A DNA stretch of 64,000 nucleotides from Burkholderia plantarii. Lineage in GTDB: Bacteria > Pseudomonadota > Gammaproteobacteria > Burkholderiales > Burkholderiaceae. Position numbers and translations under genes: made by a program. Under the pieces are notes generated by a model, which was not told the DNA's origin, did no database searches, and saw only the letters and a program-made list of their open reading frames with translations. Shown piece after piece: positions 36,190 to 46,666 of this stretch (positions are counted from its first letter, which is position 1; each line of letters opens with the position of its first letter). Location of the stretch: positions 3,038,001-3,102,000 of the forward strand of contig NZ_CP007212.1 in NCBI RefSeq assembly GCF_001411805.1. The letters run 5' to 3'.

Positions 36190-36205
36190 GCTTAAAATAT
36201 TCGAC
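36190..36205. promoter_or_regulatory. Putative PuuR operator (puuR side)
   Basis: GCTTAAAATATTCGAC, about 80 bases before the puuR start, related to the element at 35950-35965. It stands out as AT-rich in GC-rich surroundings. Confidence 0.45.
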
Positions 36206-36286
36206 AGATCCGGCGGCCGCGCGGCCCGCCGCCGACCGGAATCCGCCCTGTCCTGCCGCCCGCCGAGCGCGGGCCGGAGCCGCCCG

Positions 36287-36838
36287 ATGTCCGTCGAAGT
36301 CGCCACCCGCCTGCAGTTCGTCCGCAAGAAGCACGGCCTCTCGCAGCGCGAGCTGGCCAAGCGCGCCGGCGTGACCAACGGCACGATCTCGCTGATCGAA
36401 CAGAACCGCGTGAGCCCGTCGGTCGGCTCGCTGAAGAAGCTGCTCGAATGCATCCCGATGAGCCTCGCCGAGTTCTTCACGTTCGAATTCGAGGACGACG
36501 CGCCGGTGGTCGCGCGCCGCGACGAGATGCCGAATCTCGGCGACGACGCCGCGCCGTGCTTCCTCGCCGGCGCGGCGGTGCGCAACCGCGCGATCACGCT
36601 GCTGCGCCGCGTCTACGCGCCGCTCGCGGGCTCCGGCGCCGAGCCGCTGCGGCACGCGGGCCAGGCCGGCGGCATCGTCATCGCGGGGCGGCTGGAGCTG
36701 ACCGTGGCCGGCCGCACCTGGCAGCTCGATCCCGGCGACAGCTATTATTTCGAGGCCCGCCTGCCCCACCGCTTCCGCAACCCGAGCGCCGACGAGCCCT
36801 GCGAATTCGTCTCGGCCAGCACGCCGCCGGCCGAATGA
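36287..36838 (+). CDS. puuR: PuuR-like XRE/cupin transcriptional regulator
   Basis: Two-domain regulator of 183 residues: an XRE-type helix-turn-helix (about 6-60, LSQRELAKRAGVTNGTISLIEQN) and a C-terminal cupin (about 110-180, with GDSYYFEARLPHRF). This is the PuuR architecture that represses putrescine catabolism genes. The start at 36287 follows GGGCCGGAGC; an upstream ATG at 36158 overlaps the operator-like element. It heads the plus-strand arm with puuC 79 bp downstream. Confidence 0.88.
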   Translation: MSVEVATRLQFVRKKHGLSQRELAKRAGVTNGTISLIEQNRVSPSVGSLKKLLECIPMSLAEFFTFEFEDDAPVVARRDEMPNLGDDAAPCFLAGAAVRNRAITLLRRVYAPLAGSGAEPLRHAGQAGGIVIAGRLELTVAGRTWQLDPGDSYYFEARLPHRFRNPSADEPCEFVSASTPPAE

Positions 36839-36917
36839 ACGCCACCGCGCGCCGGCGCACGAACCACCCCGCGCGCATCCGGAGCGTTCCGGCGCGCCTG
36901 TCCGACAGGAGCTTCCG

Positions 36918-38405
36918 ATGAAGTCCACTCTCGCCTACTGGCAGGATCTCGCCGCGTCGCTGTCGATCGAAGGCCGCGCGTTCATCGACGGCGCGTATCG
37001 CGATGCCGCGCACGGTCGCCGCTTCGACTGCGCGAGCCCGATCGACGCACGGTTGCTCGCGCAGGTGGCCGACTGTGGCGCCGAGGACGTCGACGCCGCC
37101 GTGGCCGCCGCGCGCCGCGCGTTCGACGGCGGCGGCTGGGCCGGCCTCGCGCCGCGCGAGCGCCGCGCCGTGCTGCTGCGCTTCGCGGCGGCGCTGCGCG
37201 AGCACGCCGACGAACTCGCGGTGCTGGAAACGCTCGACGCCGGCAAGCCGATCGCCGACACCAGCTCGGTCGACATCCCCGGCGCCGCCTACTGCGTCGA
37301 ATGGTTCGCCGAGGCGATCGACAAGGTCGGCGGCGAGGTCGCGCCGGTCGATCCGAAGCTGGTGGGCCTCGTCACGCGCGAGCCGGTGGGCGTGGTGGCC
37401 GCGATCGTGCCGTGGAATTTCCCGCTGTTGATGGCCGCCTGGAAGTTCGCGCCCGCGCTCGCGGCCGGCAACAGCGTGGTGCTGAAACCCTCCGAGAAGT
37501 CGCCGCTCACGGCGCTGCGCGTCGCGCGGCTCGCGTTCGAGGCCGGCATCCCGGCCGGCGTGTTCAACGTGGTGCCGGGCGCCGGCGAGCCGGGCCGGCT
37601 GCTCGCGCTGCATCGCGACGTCGATTGCGTGGCGTTCACGGGCTCGACCGCGGTGGGCAAGCAGATCATGCAGTGCGCGGGGCAGTCGAACCTCAAGCGC
37701 GTCTGGCTCGAACTCGGCGGCAAATCGCCGAACATCGTGCTGCCCGACTGCCCCGACCTCGACCGCGCGGCCGCGGCGGCGGCCGGCGCGATCTTCTACA
37801 ACATGGGCGAGATGTGTACGGCCGGCTCGCGCCTGCTCGTGCATCGCGAGATCCGCGACGCGTTCGTGGCGAAGCTGCTCGACGCGGCCAAAGGCTACCG
37901 CCCCGGCAATCCGCTCGATCCGGCCACCTCGATGGGCGCGATCATCGACGCGAAGCAGCTCGACCGCGTGCTCGGCTACATCGAGACCGGCCGCGGCGAG
38001 GCCAGGCTGCTGGCGGGCGGCCAGCGCGTGGAGGCGCATCCGGGCGGCCTCTACCTCGAGCCGACCGTGTTCGAGACCACCGCCGGCGCGCGGATCGCGC
38101 GTGAGGAAATCTTCGGGCCGGTGCTGTCGGTGATCGTGTTCGACACGCTCGACGAGGCGATCCGGATCGCCAACGACAGCGACTACGGGCTCGCCGCGGC
38201 CGTCTGGACCGGCAGCCTGACGACCGCGCACGAGGTATCGCGGCGGCTGCGCGCGGGCACGGTCTGGATCAATTGCTACGACGAGGGCGGCGACATGAAT
38301 TTCCCGTTCGGCGGCTACCGGCAGTCCGGCAACGGCCGGGACAAGTCGCTGCATGCGCTCGAGAAATACACCGAGCTGAAATCGACGCTGATCCGGCTGC
38401 GCTGA
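36918..38405 (+). CDS. puuC: Gamma-glutamyl-gamma-aminobutyraldehyde dehydrogenase
   Basis: NAD(P)-dependent aldehyde dehydrogenase of 495 residues. The general base is E265 in LELGGKSP and the nucleophile C300 in MGEMCTAGSR; the cofactor loop is FTGSTAVG at 240-247. Context between puuR and the puu genes indicates oxidation of gamma-glutamyl-aminobutyraldehyde to gamma-glutamyl-GABA, the substrate of PuuD. The start follows a GACAGGAGC ribosome site. It converges with the hut operon. Confidence 0.9.
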   Translation: MKSTLAYWQDLAASLSIEGRAFIDGAYRDAAHGRRFDCASPIDARLLAQVADCGAEDVDAAVAAARRAFDGGGWAGLAPRERRAVLLRFAAALREHADELAVLETLDAGKPIADTSSVDIPGAAYCVEWFAEAIDKVGGEVAPVDPKLVGLVTREPVGVVAAIVPWNFPLLMAAWKFAPALAAGNSVVLKPSEKSPLTALRVARLAFEAGIPAGVFNVVPGAGEPGRLLALHRDVDCVAFTGSTAVGKQIMQCAGQSNLKRVWLELGGKSPNIVLPDCPDLDRAAAAAAGAIFYNMGEMCTAGSRLLVHREIRDAFVAKLLDAAKGYRPGNPLDPATSMGAIIDAKQLDRVLGYIETGRGEARLLAGGQRVEAHPGGLYLEPTVFETTAGARIAREEIFGPVLSVIVFDTLDEAIRIANDSDYGLAAAVWTGSLTTAHEVSRRLRAGTVWINCYDEGGDMNFPFGGYRQSGNGRDKSLHALEKYTELKSTLIRLR

Positions 38406-38443
38406 GGAAGGCGCCGCCGCGTACCCAATCGATCACCCGCCAT

Positions 38444-39247
38444 TCAACGATAAGCGAGCGCCGTCTTCACGAGCGTTTCGAGCAGCGGGCCGACCACCTC
38501 GGCCTTTCGCTCGTCGTAGGCGTAGGGCCGCGTTTCCTCCATGTAGGCGATCTGCGCGAGTTCGAGCTGGACCGCATCGACGTTCGCGTCCGGCGCGCCG
38601 TACTGGCGCGTGATGTAGCCGCCCTTGAAGCGGCCGTTCGCCACCGCGGTGTAGCCGCCGTGTCTCGTCACGACCTCGGCCAGCGCCTCGCCGAGGCCGG
38701 GCGCCGCGCTCGCGCCGTTCGCGGTGCCGAAATTGAAGTCGGGCAGACGCCCGTCGAAGAAACGCGGCACCTGCGAGCGGATCGAATGCGCTTCCCATAG
38801 CAGCACGCGGCCGTGCCCGGCGGCCAGCCGCGCGATCTCGCCCTGCAACGCGTGGTGGTACGGGTGCCAGTAAAGGTCGCGGCGCCGCGCGATCTCGGCC
38901 GCGTCGGGCATGCCGCCTTCCGGATACAGCGGCGCCTTGTCGAACGTATCGACCGGCACGAGCCCGGTGGTGTCCTGCCCCGGATAGAGGTTCGCGTTGT
39001 CGGGCGGCCGGTTCAGGTCCACCACGTAGCGCGCGTGCGAAGGCACCAGCACCGAGCCGCCAAGCGCGCGCACGAAGCCGTAGAGCCGTTCGAGATGCCA
39101 GTCGCAATCGTCGACGTGGCGCGCGACGGGCGTCATGGTGCGTGCGATGTCGTCGGGCAGGTGGGTGCCCGCGTGCGGAATCGACACGACGAGCGGCACG
39201 CTGCCGCGATGCAGGGTAAAGACGGCCGGTTGGTCCGCGGAGTTCAT
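38444..39247 (-). CDS. hutG: N-formylglutamate deformylase
   Basis: Zinc-dependent amidohydrolase of 267 residues that turns N-formylglutamate into glutamate and formate, the last step of the five-step histidine route. Signatures are the early VVSIPHAGTHLP and ARYVVDLNRP segments and the LLWEAHSIRS segment. The start at 39247 sits after a GAAAGGACTTCG ribosome region; longer frames run into hutF. Last gene of the hut operon. Confidence 0.92.
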   Translation of the reverse strand: MNSADQPAVFTLHRGSVPLVVSIPHAGTHLPDDIARTMTPVARHVDDCDWHLERLYGFVRALGGSVLVPSHARYVVDLNRPPDNANLYPGQDTTGLVPVDTFDKAPLYPEGGMPDAAEIARRRDLYWHPYHHALQGEIARLAAGHGRVLLWEAHSIRSQVPRFFDGRLPDFNFGTANGASAAPGLGEALAEVVTRHGGYTAVANGRFKGGYITRQYGAPDANVDAVQLELAQIAYMEETRPYAYDERKAEVVGPLLETLVKTALAYR

Positions 39248-39308
39248 CGTTCGAAGTCCTTTCGAGGAGTCGAGAGTGCCGGTTGGGGGAAGCCCGGGAA
39301 GCGCGCGC

Positions 39309-40685
39309 TCAGCGCAGCAGCGCCGCGAGCGCGCGGCGGTAGCCCGCGTAGGCCGCCGCCTCGTCGCGATGGCGGCGCGCCTCGACCACCTGCTCGCCAC
39401 CGGTGTAGACGTCGAGCACCGGCGTCTCGCCGTGCTCGGCGAACACCGCGCCGGACAGCCAGTGTCCGCTGCCGCGCTCGGCAAGCGACGGATGGTCCGG
39501 ATCGAACACGATCCAGTCGGCGCGGCAGCCGGCGCGCAGCGCGCCGACCGCGCGGCCGCTCGCGCGCGCGCCGCCGGCGAGCGAGGCCGCGAACAGCCGG
39601 TCGGCCACGCGCGGCTCGCTCGCGCCGGCCAGCACGTTGCGCTCGCGGCGCGCGAGCCGCTGGCCGTATTCGAGCAGGCGCAGCTCGGCGCGCCAGTCCA
39701 CGCTCGCGTGGCTGTCCGAGCCGATCCCGATCGCACCGCCGCGCGCGAGGTAATCGACGGCCGGGAACAGGCCGTCGCCGAGATTCGCCTCGGTGGTCAG
39801 GCACAGCCCCGCCACGGCGCCGCTCGCTGCCAGCGCGGCGGTTTCGGCCGCGTCGACGTGGGTGGCGTGGACAAGGCACCAGCGCGCGTCCACCGCGAAG
39901 CGATCGAGCAGCAGCTGCACCGGCCGCAGCCCCGTGCTGCGCACGCAGTCGTCCACCTCGGCGGTCTGCTCGGCCACGTGGATATGGACCGGCGCGTCGG
40001 CGGGCAGGCCCGCGAGCAGCTCACGCAGGCCGGGCTCGGACACCGCGCGCAGCGAATGCGGCGCGATCCCGTAGCGCAGGCCGGCGTGCTCGGGCGCCGT
40101 CGAGCGCAGCGCGTCGAGCAGCGCGAGCAGGCCGTCGGCCGAGTGGATGAAGCGGCGCTGGTCGTCGCGCGGCGGCGTCTCGCCGAAGCCGCTGTACTGA
40201 TAGGCGACCGGCAGCATCGTGATGCCGATCCCGGCCTCGCCGGCCGCATCGACGACGCGCCGTGCCAGTTCCTCATGGCGCGGATAGCGCGCGCCGTCCT
40301 GCGCGTGATGCACGTAATGAAATTCGCAGACCGAGGTGTAGCCGCACTTCAGCATCTCGACGTAGAGCCAGCGCGCGATCGCGGCCAGCGACTCGGGGGT
40401 GATCTTCAGCGCGAAGCGGTACATCAGGTCGCGCCAGCTCCAGAAGCTGTCGGACGGGTTGGCGCGGTACTCGGTGAGCCCCGCCATCGCGCGCTGGAAC
40501 GCGTGCGAATGCAGGTTCGGCATGCCCGGCGCGAGCGGGCCGCGCGCGCGCGCGACGCCGGGCGGGCAGTCGGCGCCGGCGCGCACCTCGCTCAGCACGC
40601 CGTGTTCGTCCCAGCTCAGCAGCACGTCGCGCTGCCAGCCCTCCGGCAGGAACGCATGGTCGGCAAACAGCATGGCCTGTTTCAT
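39309..40685 (-). CDS. hutF: Formimidoylglutamate deiminase
   Basis: Amidohydrolase-fold deiminase of 458 residues converting N-formimidoyl-glutamate to N-formylglutamate and ammonia. Metal-binding NLHSHAFQ lies near residue 60, followed by the VHIHVAEQ and LVHATHV segments and the GIGSDSHAS Asp. HutF with HutG marks the formylglutamate branch rather than direct HutG-type formiminoglutamase. The start at 40685 excludes a shadow extension into hutI's neighbourhood. Confidence 0.93.
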   Translation of the reverse strand: MKQAMLFADHAFLPEGWQRDVLLSWDEHGVLSEVRAGADCPPGVARARGPLAPGMPNLHSHAFQRAMAGLTEYRANPSDSFWSWRDLMYRFALKITPESLAAIARWLYVEMLKCGYTSVCEFHYVHHAQDGARYPRHEELARRVVDAAGEAGIGITMLPVAYQYSGFGETPPRDDQRRFIHSADGLLALLDALRSTAPEHAGLRYGIAPHSLRAVSEPGLRELLAGLPADAPVHIHVAEQTAEVDDCVRSTGLRPVQLLLDRFAVDARWCLVHATHVDAAETAALAASGAVAGLCLTTEANLGDGLFPAVDYLARGGAIGIGSDSHASVDWRAELRLLEYGQRLARRERNVLAGASEPRVADRLFAASLAGGARASGRAVGALRAGCRADWIVFDPDHPSLAERGSGHWLSGAVFAEHGETPVLDVYTGGEQVVEARRHRDEAAAYAGYRRALAALLR

Positions 40686-40737
40686 CGTGTCGGATTCCGT
40701 TCGAAATGAATGGCTGAGGGCACGCTCGCCGCGCCCG

Positions 40738-41961
40738 TCAGGCGGCCTCGCGGCGATACACCGTGGCGCCGCGCCTGACCACGCGCGCGCAGAGCGGCCG
40801 GCCGAACCAGTAGGCGAGTTCGGCGAGCGAGGCCACCGGCCAGACCGCGAAATCGGCGGCGCGGCCGGCCGCGAGCAGCCCATGGCGATCGGCGCGGCCG
40901 AGCGCGGCCGCCGCGTGCCGCGTCACGCCGAGCAGCACCTCGGGCACCGTCATGCGGAACAGCGTGCAGCCCAGGTTCATGGTCAGCAGCAGCGAGGTGA
41001 GCGGCGAGGTGCCGGGGTTGTGGTCGGTCGCGATCGCGATCGGCACCTCGTGCCGGCGCAGCAGTTCGAGCGGCGGCAGCTGCGTCTCGCGGATGAAGTA
41101 GTAGGCGCCCGGCAGCAGCACGGCCACCGTGCCGGCCGCCTTCATCGCGATCACGCCGGCCTCGTCGAGATATTCGAGGTGATCGGCCGACAGCGCGCGG
41201 TAGCTCGCGGCCAGCGCGCTGCCGCCCGCGTTCGACAGCTGCTCGGCATGCATCTTCACCGGCAGCCCATGCGCCAGCGCCGCGTCGAACACGCGCCGGC
41301 TCTGTTCGAGCGAGAAGCCGATCCGCTCGCAGAATACGTCGACGGCATCGACGAGCCCCTCGGCCGCGAGCGCCGGCAACATGGTGTCGCAGACCAACGT
41401 GATGTAGTCGTCGGCGCGGCCCGCGTATTCGGGCGGCAGCGCGTGCGCGCCGAGGAAGGTGGTGCAGACGTCGACCGGGAACGCCTCGCCGAGCCGGCGC
41501 GCGACGCGCAGCATCTTGCGCTCGGCGTCGAGGTCGAGCCCGTAGCCGGACTTGATCTCGATCGCGGTCACGCCTTCGGCCAGCAGCGGCCGCAGCCGCG
41601 CGGCCGCCTGCTCGAACAGCGCGGCCTCGTCGGCCTCGCGCGTGGCGCGCACCGTCGAGACGATCCCGCCGCCCGCGCGCGCCACTTCCTCGTAGCTGGC
41701 GCCGGCCAGCCGCAGCGCGAATTCGTCGGCGCGCTGGCCGCCGTAGACGAGGTGGGTGTGGCAATCCACCAGGCCCGGCGTGACCCAGGCGCCGCCGAGG
41801 CTTTCGCGCGACCAGCCTGCGTAGGTGGCCGGCAGTTCGGCCCGCGCGCCGAGCCAGACGATCGTGCCGCTGTCGTCCACGGCGAGCGCCGCGTCGGCGA
41901 GCGTCTCGCGCGGGTCGCCCGCGGCGCAGAGATTCAGGTGATGCCAGACGGTAGGAGTCAT
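40738..41961 (-). CDS. hutI: Imidazolonepropionase
   Basis: Zinc/iron-dependent amidohydrolase of 407 residues opening 4-imidazolone-5-propanoate to N-formimidoyl-glutamate. Metal site [10 protein letters not shown], the KSGYGLD substrate segment, MHAEQLS, and [10 protein letters not shown] are all present. It begins 4 bases after hutD's stop, consistent with a compact operon. Confidence 0.95.
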   Translation of the reverse strand: MTPTVWHHLNLCAAGDPRETLADAALAVDDSGTIVWLGARAELPATYAGWSRESLGGAWVTPGLVDCHTHLVYGGQRADEFALRLAGASYEEVARAGGGIVSTVRATREADEAALFEQAAARLRPLLAEGVTAIEIKSGYGLDLDAERKMLRVARRLGEAFPVDVCTTFLGAHALPPEYAGRADDYITLVCDTMLPALAAEGLVDAVDVFCERIGFSLEQSRRVFDAALAHGLPVKMHAEQLSNAGGSALAASYRALSADHLEYLDEAGVIAMKAAGTVAVLLPGAYYFIRETQLPPLELLRRHEVPIAIATDHNPGTSPLTSLLLTMNLGCTLFRMTVPEVLLGVTRHAAAALGRADRHGLLAAGRAADFAVWPVASLAELAYWFGRPLCARVVRRGATVYRREAA

Positions 41962-41965
41962 CGGT

Positions 41966-42595
41966 TCATGCGGCCGCCGCGGCCGTCTTCGGAGTCAGTT
42001 CGATACAGAGCAGCGCGCCCTCGCCGTGGACCGTGCCGGTGATACCGCCCGCGCCCACGCCTGCGCTCGCGTCGATCCGCAGCGTGTCGAGCGCGCCGAG
42101 CGTGACGGCCTCGGCACCATCGATCGCGACGCCCGGCGCCCCGCTGGCGCAGAACAGCAGCAGCGTGGACGCGTGCGAGGCGATCGCGCCGCCGTCGCCG
42201 AGCACCGAAACGCGGCCGCTCATCACGGCGCGGCGCGTCATCAGGTTGAAGTCGCGCGTCGGGCCGTCGGCCAGATCGGCCGCGAGCGGCGTCTCGCCGG
42301 CGAACGCGAGGCGGTCGAGCGACGCGGCCAGCACCTGCCGCGCGCCATTCCCGTCCACCAGCGTCATGCCGGCGCCCGACAGCAGCACCAGCGTGCGATC
42401 GACGCCGGGAAACCGCGAGAACGGCCCGGGCTGCGCCACGTCGGCCACGCTGACGCGCCAGGCAAACGTGTCGAGCGAGGCCCCGGGCGGCTCGGCCGCG
42501 ATCTCGCGCGTCACGCCGCCGCCGTTCTTCCACGGCGCGGCGACGAGTTGATCCGCGCGGATCAGCGTCAGGCGCGGTTCGGATGCCATCGTCAT
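41966..42595 (-). CDS. hutD: HutD-family protein
   Basis: Cupin-fold protein of 209 residues encoded within hut operons. The N-terminal [12 protein letters not shown] segment and the [15 protein letters not shown] segment are typical of HutD. It is not an enzyme of the pathway; a modulating role, perhaps tied to urocanate or formylglutamate level, has been proposed for Pseudomonas HutD. Its start overlaps the hutU stop by 4 bp. Confidence 0.9.
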   Translation of the reverse strand: MTMASEPRLTLIRADQLVAAPWKNGGGVTREIAAEPPGASLDTFAWRVSVADVAQPGPFSRFPGVDRTLVLLSGAGMTLVDGNGARQVLAASLDRLAFAGETPLAADLADGPTRDFNLMTRRAVMSGRVSVLGDGGAIASHASTLLLFCASGAPGVAIDGAEAVTLGALDTLRIDASAGVGAGGITGTVHGEGALLCIELTPKTAAAAA

Positions 42596-44289
42596 GACGC
42601 CCGACGCCCCAGCATCGGCAGCTTGAGCCCGACCTCGCGCGCGGTCTGCTGCGCGAGTTCATAACCGGCATCGGCGTGGCGCATCACGCCCGTGGCCGGA
42701 TCGTTGAACAGCACGCGCCCCAGCCGCTCGTGCGCCGCCGCGCTGCCGTCCGCCACGATCACCACCCCCGCGTGCTGCGAGAAGCCCATCCCCACCCCGC
42801 CGCCATGGTGCAGCGACACCCAGGTCGCCCCGCCCGCCGTGTTCAGCAGCGCGTTCAGCAGCGGCCAGTCGCTGACCGCGTCCGAGCCGTCCTTCATCGC
42901 TTCGGTCTCGCGGTTCGGGCTCGCCACCGAGCCCGTGTCCAGGTGGTCGCGGCCGATCACGACCGGCGCCTTCAGTTCGCCATTCTTCACCATCTCGTTG
43001 AACGCCTGGCCCAGCCGGTAGCGATCCTTCACGCCCACCCAGCAGATCCGCGCCGGCAGCCCCTGGAACGCGATCCGCTCGCGCGCCATGTCGAGCCAGT
43101 TGTGCAGGTGCGCGTCGTCGGGGATCAGCTCCTTGACCTTCGCGTCGGTCTTGTAGATGTCCTCCGGATCGCCCGACAGCGCCACCCAGCGGAACGGCCC
43201 CTTGCCCTCGCAGAACAGCGGCCGGATGTAGGCCGGCACGAAGCCCGGGAAGTCGAACGCGTTCTGCACGCCCGTCTCCAGCGCCATCTGGCGGATGTTG
43301 TTGCCGTAGTCGAGCGTGGCCGCGCCGCGCTGCTGCAGCGTCAGCATCGCCTGCACCTGCCTGGCCATCGACTGCTTGGCCGGCGTGACGATGCTCTGCG
43401 GATCGACCTTGCGCGCCTGCTGCCACTGCGCCACGCTCCAGCCCTGCGGCAGGTAGCCGTTCACCGGATCGTGCGCGCTGGTCTGGTCCGTCACGCAGTC
43501 CGGCGTGATGCCGCGCGCGACCACCTCGGCGAACACGTCGGCCGCGTTGCCGAGCAGGCCGATCGACACCGGCCGGCCGTCGCGCCTGGCCTCGTCGAGC
43601 AGCGCGAGCGCCTCGTCGAGGCTGGTCGCCTTCCTGTCGACGTAGCGCGTCTTCAGGCGGAAATCGATGCGCGACTCGTCGCATTCCACCGCGATCATCG
43701 AGAAGCCGGCCATGGTGGCCGCGAGCGGCTGCGCGCCGCCCATCCCGCCCAGGCCCCCGGTCAGGATCCAGCGGCCCGACGGATCGCCGTTGAAGTGCTG
43801 GTTCGCCACCGAGAAGAACGTCTCGTAGGTGCCCTGGACGATGCCTTGGCTGCCGATGTAGATCCAGCTGCCGGCCGTCATCTGGCCGTACATCATCAGG
43901 CCCTGGCGGTCGAGTTCATTGAAGTGGTCCCAGTTGGCCCAGTGCGGCACCAGGTTCGAGTTCGCCAGCAGCACGCGCGGCGCGTCGGCGTGGGTGCGGA
44001 ACACGCCGACCGGCTTGCCCGACTGGATCAGCAGCGTTTCGTTGTCCTCGAGGTCCTTCAGCGAGGCGAGGATCTGGTCGAAGCACGCCCAGTCGCGCGC
44101 GGCGCGGCCGATGCCGCCGTACACCACCAGCGCATGCGGATGCTCGGCCACCTCGGCGTCGAGGTTGTTCTGCAGCATCCGGTACGCCGCCTCGGCGAGC
44201 CAGGTCTTGCAGGTCTTCTCGGCGCCGCGCGGCGCGCGGATCACGCGCGTCGGATCGAGACGCGGATCGATGTGGTTCGGATGGTTCAT
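42592..44289 (-). CDS. hutU: Urocanate hydratase
   Basis: NAD-dependent urocanase of 565 residues, second step of histidine breakdown. Diagnostic segments are [11 protein letters not shown], the [12 protein letters not shown] nucleotide-binding loop, and the [12 protein letters not shown] and [16 protein letters not shown] regions near the C terminus. The start at 44289 gives the family N terminus; an in-frame extension upstream lacks conservation. Coupled to hutD by a 4-bp overlap. Confidence 0.96.
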   Translation of the reverse strand: MNHPNHIDPRLDPTRVIRAPRGAEKTCKTWLAEAAYRMLQNNLDAEVAEHPHALVVYGGIGRAARDWACFDQILASLKDLEDNETLLIQSGKPVGVFRTHADAPRVLLANSNLVPHWANWDHFNELDRQGLMMYGQMTAGSWIYIGSQGIVQGTYETFFSVANQHFNGDPSGRWILTGGLGGMGGAQPLAATMAGFSMIAVECDESRIDFRLKTRYVDRKATSLDEALALLDEARRDGRPVSIGLLGNAADVFAEVVARGITPDCVTDQTSAHDPVNGYLPQGWSVAQWQQARKVDPQSIVTPAKQSMARQVQAMLTLQQRGAATLDYGNNIRQMALETGVQNAFDFPGFVPAYIRPLFCEGKGPFRWVALSGDPEDIYKTDAKVKELIPDDAHLHNWLDMARERIAFQGLPARICWVGVKDRYRLGQAFNEMVKNGELKAPVVIGRDHLDTGSVASPNRETEAMKDGSDAVSDWPLLNALLNTAGGATWVSLHHGGGVGMGFSQHAGVVIVADGSAAAHERLGRVLFNDPATGVMRHADAGYELAQQTAREVGLKLPMLGRRAS

Positions 44290-44377
44290 GGTCGACGGCG
44301 CTCCAACGGAATATAGGGATACGTGACGGCTGGCTCGACCGGCGTGCCGCGCGGGCGGCCGGACGGGTGATGTCGGT

Positions 44378-45073
44378 TCAAAAATGGCCGGTGAAACGAT
44401 AGCGGCCGCTCGGGTGCCACAGGTTCGCGATCGAGGCAACGATGCCCTGCGACCAGGTACGCCGGTGCAGCACGAGGCACGGTTCGGCGTCGCCCATCGC
44501 GAGCCGCTCGCGCATCGAGCGGTCGGGCAAGGCCGCCTCGATCCGGTACTCCACGCGCTGCAGCGGCGCGACGCGCATCAGGTACTGGTTCGGCGTGACG
44601 GCCGTGAAATCCTGCTCGATGTAACTGGCCGCCACGGCCGGGTTGACCCAGCGCTCCTCGAGCTGCACCGGCTCGTCGTTCTCGTAGTGCAGCATCGTCG
44701 AGCGGAACACGCGCGCGCCGACGGCCAGCTGCATCTCGCCCGCAAGCGCGTCGTCGGCCTCGATCGCCGCGAGGTCGAGCACCTTCGCGTCGTGGCGATG
44801 GCCGCGCGCGGTGATCTCGTCCGAGATGCTGCGGATCGCGACCAGCGTCGATTCGTACTTCGTGCGCGCCACGAACGTGCCGGCGCCCTGCACGCGCGTG
44901 AGCACCTGCTCGGCGGTCAGCTCGCGCAGCGCGCGGTTGACCGTCATGCGCGCGACCTTGAAGTCGCGCGCGAGCTCGTTCTCGGACGGCACCTGATCGC
45001 CCTCGGCCCACTCGCCCGCGTGAATCCGGCCAAGGATGAAATCCTTGATCTCCTGATAGGCGGGCGTGCTCAT
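44378..45073 (-). CDS. hutC: Histidine utilisation repressor HutC
   Basis: GntR-family repressor of 231 residues. A winged helix-turn-helix (about 5-72, with [22 protein letters not shown]) is followed by a UTRA ligand-binding domain that senses urocanate. It lies 4 bases after hutH, inside the operon it controls. Its likely operators are the TGTCTATACAAG-type inverted repeats at 46613-46665. Confidence 0.94.
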   Translation of the reverse strand: MSTPAYQEIKDFILGRIHAGEWAEGDQVPSENELARDFKVARMTVNRALRELTAEQVLTRVQGAGTFVARTKYESTLVAIRSISDEITARGHRHDAKVLDLAAIEADDALAGEMQLAVGARVFRSTMLHYENDEPVQLEERWVNPAVAASYIEQDFTAVTPNQYLMRVAPLQRVEYRIEAALPDRSMRERLAMGDAEPCLVLHRRTWSQGIVASIANLWHPSGRYRFTGHF

Positions 45074-45077
45074 CGCC

Positions 45078-46601
45078 TTACTGCTCCGAGGCGAACGACA
45101 GCGGGCTCAGCGCCGCGAACGCGCCGGCCCGCACCAGCTGCGTGATCGACGCGATGTCGGGTGCGAAGTAGCGGTCGAGATCGTAGTGCGGCACCTGCTC
45201 GCGGATCACCCGCATCGCCTTGGCGAGCGCCGGGCTGGTCTCGTGCGGCTGGCGCAGGTCCACGCCCTGCGCGGCGGCCAGCAGCTCGATCGCGATGATC
45301 GCGGCGACGTTCTCGGCGATGTCGCCGAGCTTGCGCGCCGCGAAGGTCGCCATCGACACGTGGTCCTCCTGGTTCGCCGAGGTGGGCAGCGAATCGACCG
45401 AGGCCGGATGCGCGAGCGTCTTGTTCTCGGAAGCCAGCGCCGCGGCCGTGACGTGCGCGATCATGAAGCCCGAATTGACGCCGCCATCCTTGACGAGGAA
45501 CGGCGGCAGGCCCGACAGCGTGGCGTCGATCAGGAGCGCGATGCGGCGCTCGGCGAGCGCGCCGATTTCGGAGGCGGCCAGCGCGAGGTTGTCGGCCGCG
45601 AACGCCACCGGCTCGGCGTGGAAGTTGCCGCCCGACAGCACTTCGAGCGTGTCGGGGAAGATCAGCGGGTTGTCGGACACGGCGTTCGCCTCGATCAGCA
45701 GCACCTCGGCCGCGTGGCGCATCTGGTCCAGGCAGGCGCCCATCACCTGCGGCTGGCAGCGCAGGCTGTACGGGTCCTGTACCTTCTCGCAATCCTGGTG
45801 CGAGAGGTTGATCTTCGAGCCGTCGAGCAGCGCGCGATAGGCCGCGGCCGCGTCGATCTGGCCGCGATGGCCGCGCAATTCGTGGATGCGCGCATCGAAT
45901 GGCTTGACCGAACCGGCCGCCGCGTCCACCGACAGGGCGCCCGCCACCAGCGCGCTGCGGTACAGATCCTCGATCGCGAACAGGTTGTCGAGCGCGAGCG
46001 CCGTGGATGCCTGCGTGCCGTTCAACAGCGCGAGCCCTTCCTTGGCCTGCAGCGTGAGCGGCGCGAGGCCGACCGAGCGCAGCCCGTCGGCCGCGCTCGC
46101 GCGCTCGCCGCGGACGAACACTTCGCCGATGCCGAGCAGCGTGGCCGACATGTGCGCGAGCGGCGCCAGATCGCCCGACGCGCCGACCGAGCCCTTCACC
46201 GGGATCAGCGGCAGCACGTCGGCGTTGAACAGCGTGACGAGCGCGTTCATTACCTCGCGGCGGATGCCCGAGTGGCCGCGGCCGAGGCTCGACAGCTTCA
46301 GCGCGATCAGGAGGCGCACCACCGCCGGCTTCATCGGCTCGCCCACGCCCACCGCGTGCGACAGCACCAGGTTCTTCTGCAGCAGTTCGAGCTGGTCGTG
46401 CGGGATGTGGGTGCTGGCGAGGCGGCCGAAGCCGGTGTTGATGCCGTAGGCCGGCTCGCCCTTCGCCGCGATGTCCGCCACCGCCTGCGCGCCGCGATCG
46501 ATCGCCGCGAAGCTGGCGGGGTCGAGCTCGATGCGCGCGTCCTCGCGAGCGATCGAGCGGAGCTGGGCGAGCGTCAGATGGCCGGGGGTCAACGTGATCA
46601 T
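45078..46601 (-). CDS. hutH: Histidine ammonia-lyase
   Basis: Deaminates histidine to urocanate. The 507 residues contain the Ala-Ser-Gly triad A141-S142-G143 in [14 protein letters not shown] that cyclises into the MIO cofactor, plus the Y52-containing GINTGFG segment. The start at 46601 (MITLTPGHL) is preferred to one three codons upstream; both are close to the ribosome site. First gene of the hut operon, directly behind the HutC-controlled promoter. Confidence 0.96.
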   Translation of the reverse strand: MITLTPGHLTLAQLRSIAREDARIELDPASFAAIDRGAQAVADIAAKGEPAYGINTGFGRLASTHIPHDQLELLQKNLVLSHAVGVGEPMKPAVVRLLIALKLSSLGRGHSGIRREVMNALVTLFNADVLPLIPVKGSVGASGDLAPLAHMSATLLGIGEVFVRGERASAADGLRSVGLAPLTLQAKEGLALLNGTQASTALALDNLFAIEDLYRSALVAGALSVDAAAGSVKPFDARIHELRGHRGQIDAAAAYRALLDGSKINLSHQDCEKVQDPYSLRCQPQVMGACLDQMRHAAEVLLIEANAVSDNPLIFPDTLEVLSGGNFHAEPVAFAADNLALAASEIGALAERRIALLIDATLSGLPPFLVKDGGVNSGFMIAHVTAAALASENKTLAHPASVDSLPTSANQEDHVSMATFAARKLGDIAENVAAIIAIELLAAAQGVDLRQPHETSPALAKAMRVIREQVPHYDLDRYFAPDIASITQLVRAGAFAALSPLSFASEQ

Positions 46602-46612
46602 GAAAGGCATCC

Positions 46613-46624
46613 TGTCTATACAAG
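46613..46624. promoter_or_regulatory. HutC operator, proximal copy
   Basis: TGTCTATACAAG, the exact inverse of the distal copy at 46654-46665. It lies between the -10 box and the hutH start, where a bound repressor would block elongation. Confidence 0.75.
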
Positions 46625-46637
46625 TGAGATGCGCATC

Positions 46638-46666
46638 AGTGTAGATGCGCAGACTTGTATAGACAA
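46638..46666 (-). promoter_or_regulatory. Promoter of the hut operon
   Basis: The minus strand shows TTGTCT (46661-46666), a 17-base spacer and TACACT (46638-46643). The -35 box lies inside the distal HutC operator. The spacer holds the second of two GATGCGCA copies (46628-46635 and 46644-46651). Confidence 0.65.
46654..46665. promoter_or_regulatory. HutC operator, distal copy
   Basis: CTTGTATAGACA, overlapping the -35 box. It resembles the CTTGTATA-type site described for HutC in Pseudomonas and forms a 53-base inverted pair with the proximal copy. Confidence 0.75.

Larger units (their letters stand above)
35482..36286. other. Divergent regulatory region between puuD and puuR
   Basis: About 800 bases without a supported gene. 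It holds two related AT-rich elements described separately and, on the minus strand, TTGTCA-17 bases-TTCAAT overlapping the first of them, a possible promoter for puuD-puuA-spuC with a leader near 460 bases. Frames inside it are Arg/Ser-rich shadows. Confidence 0.5.
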
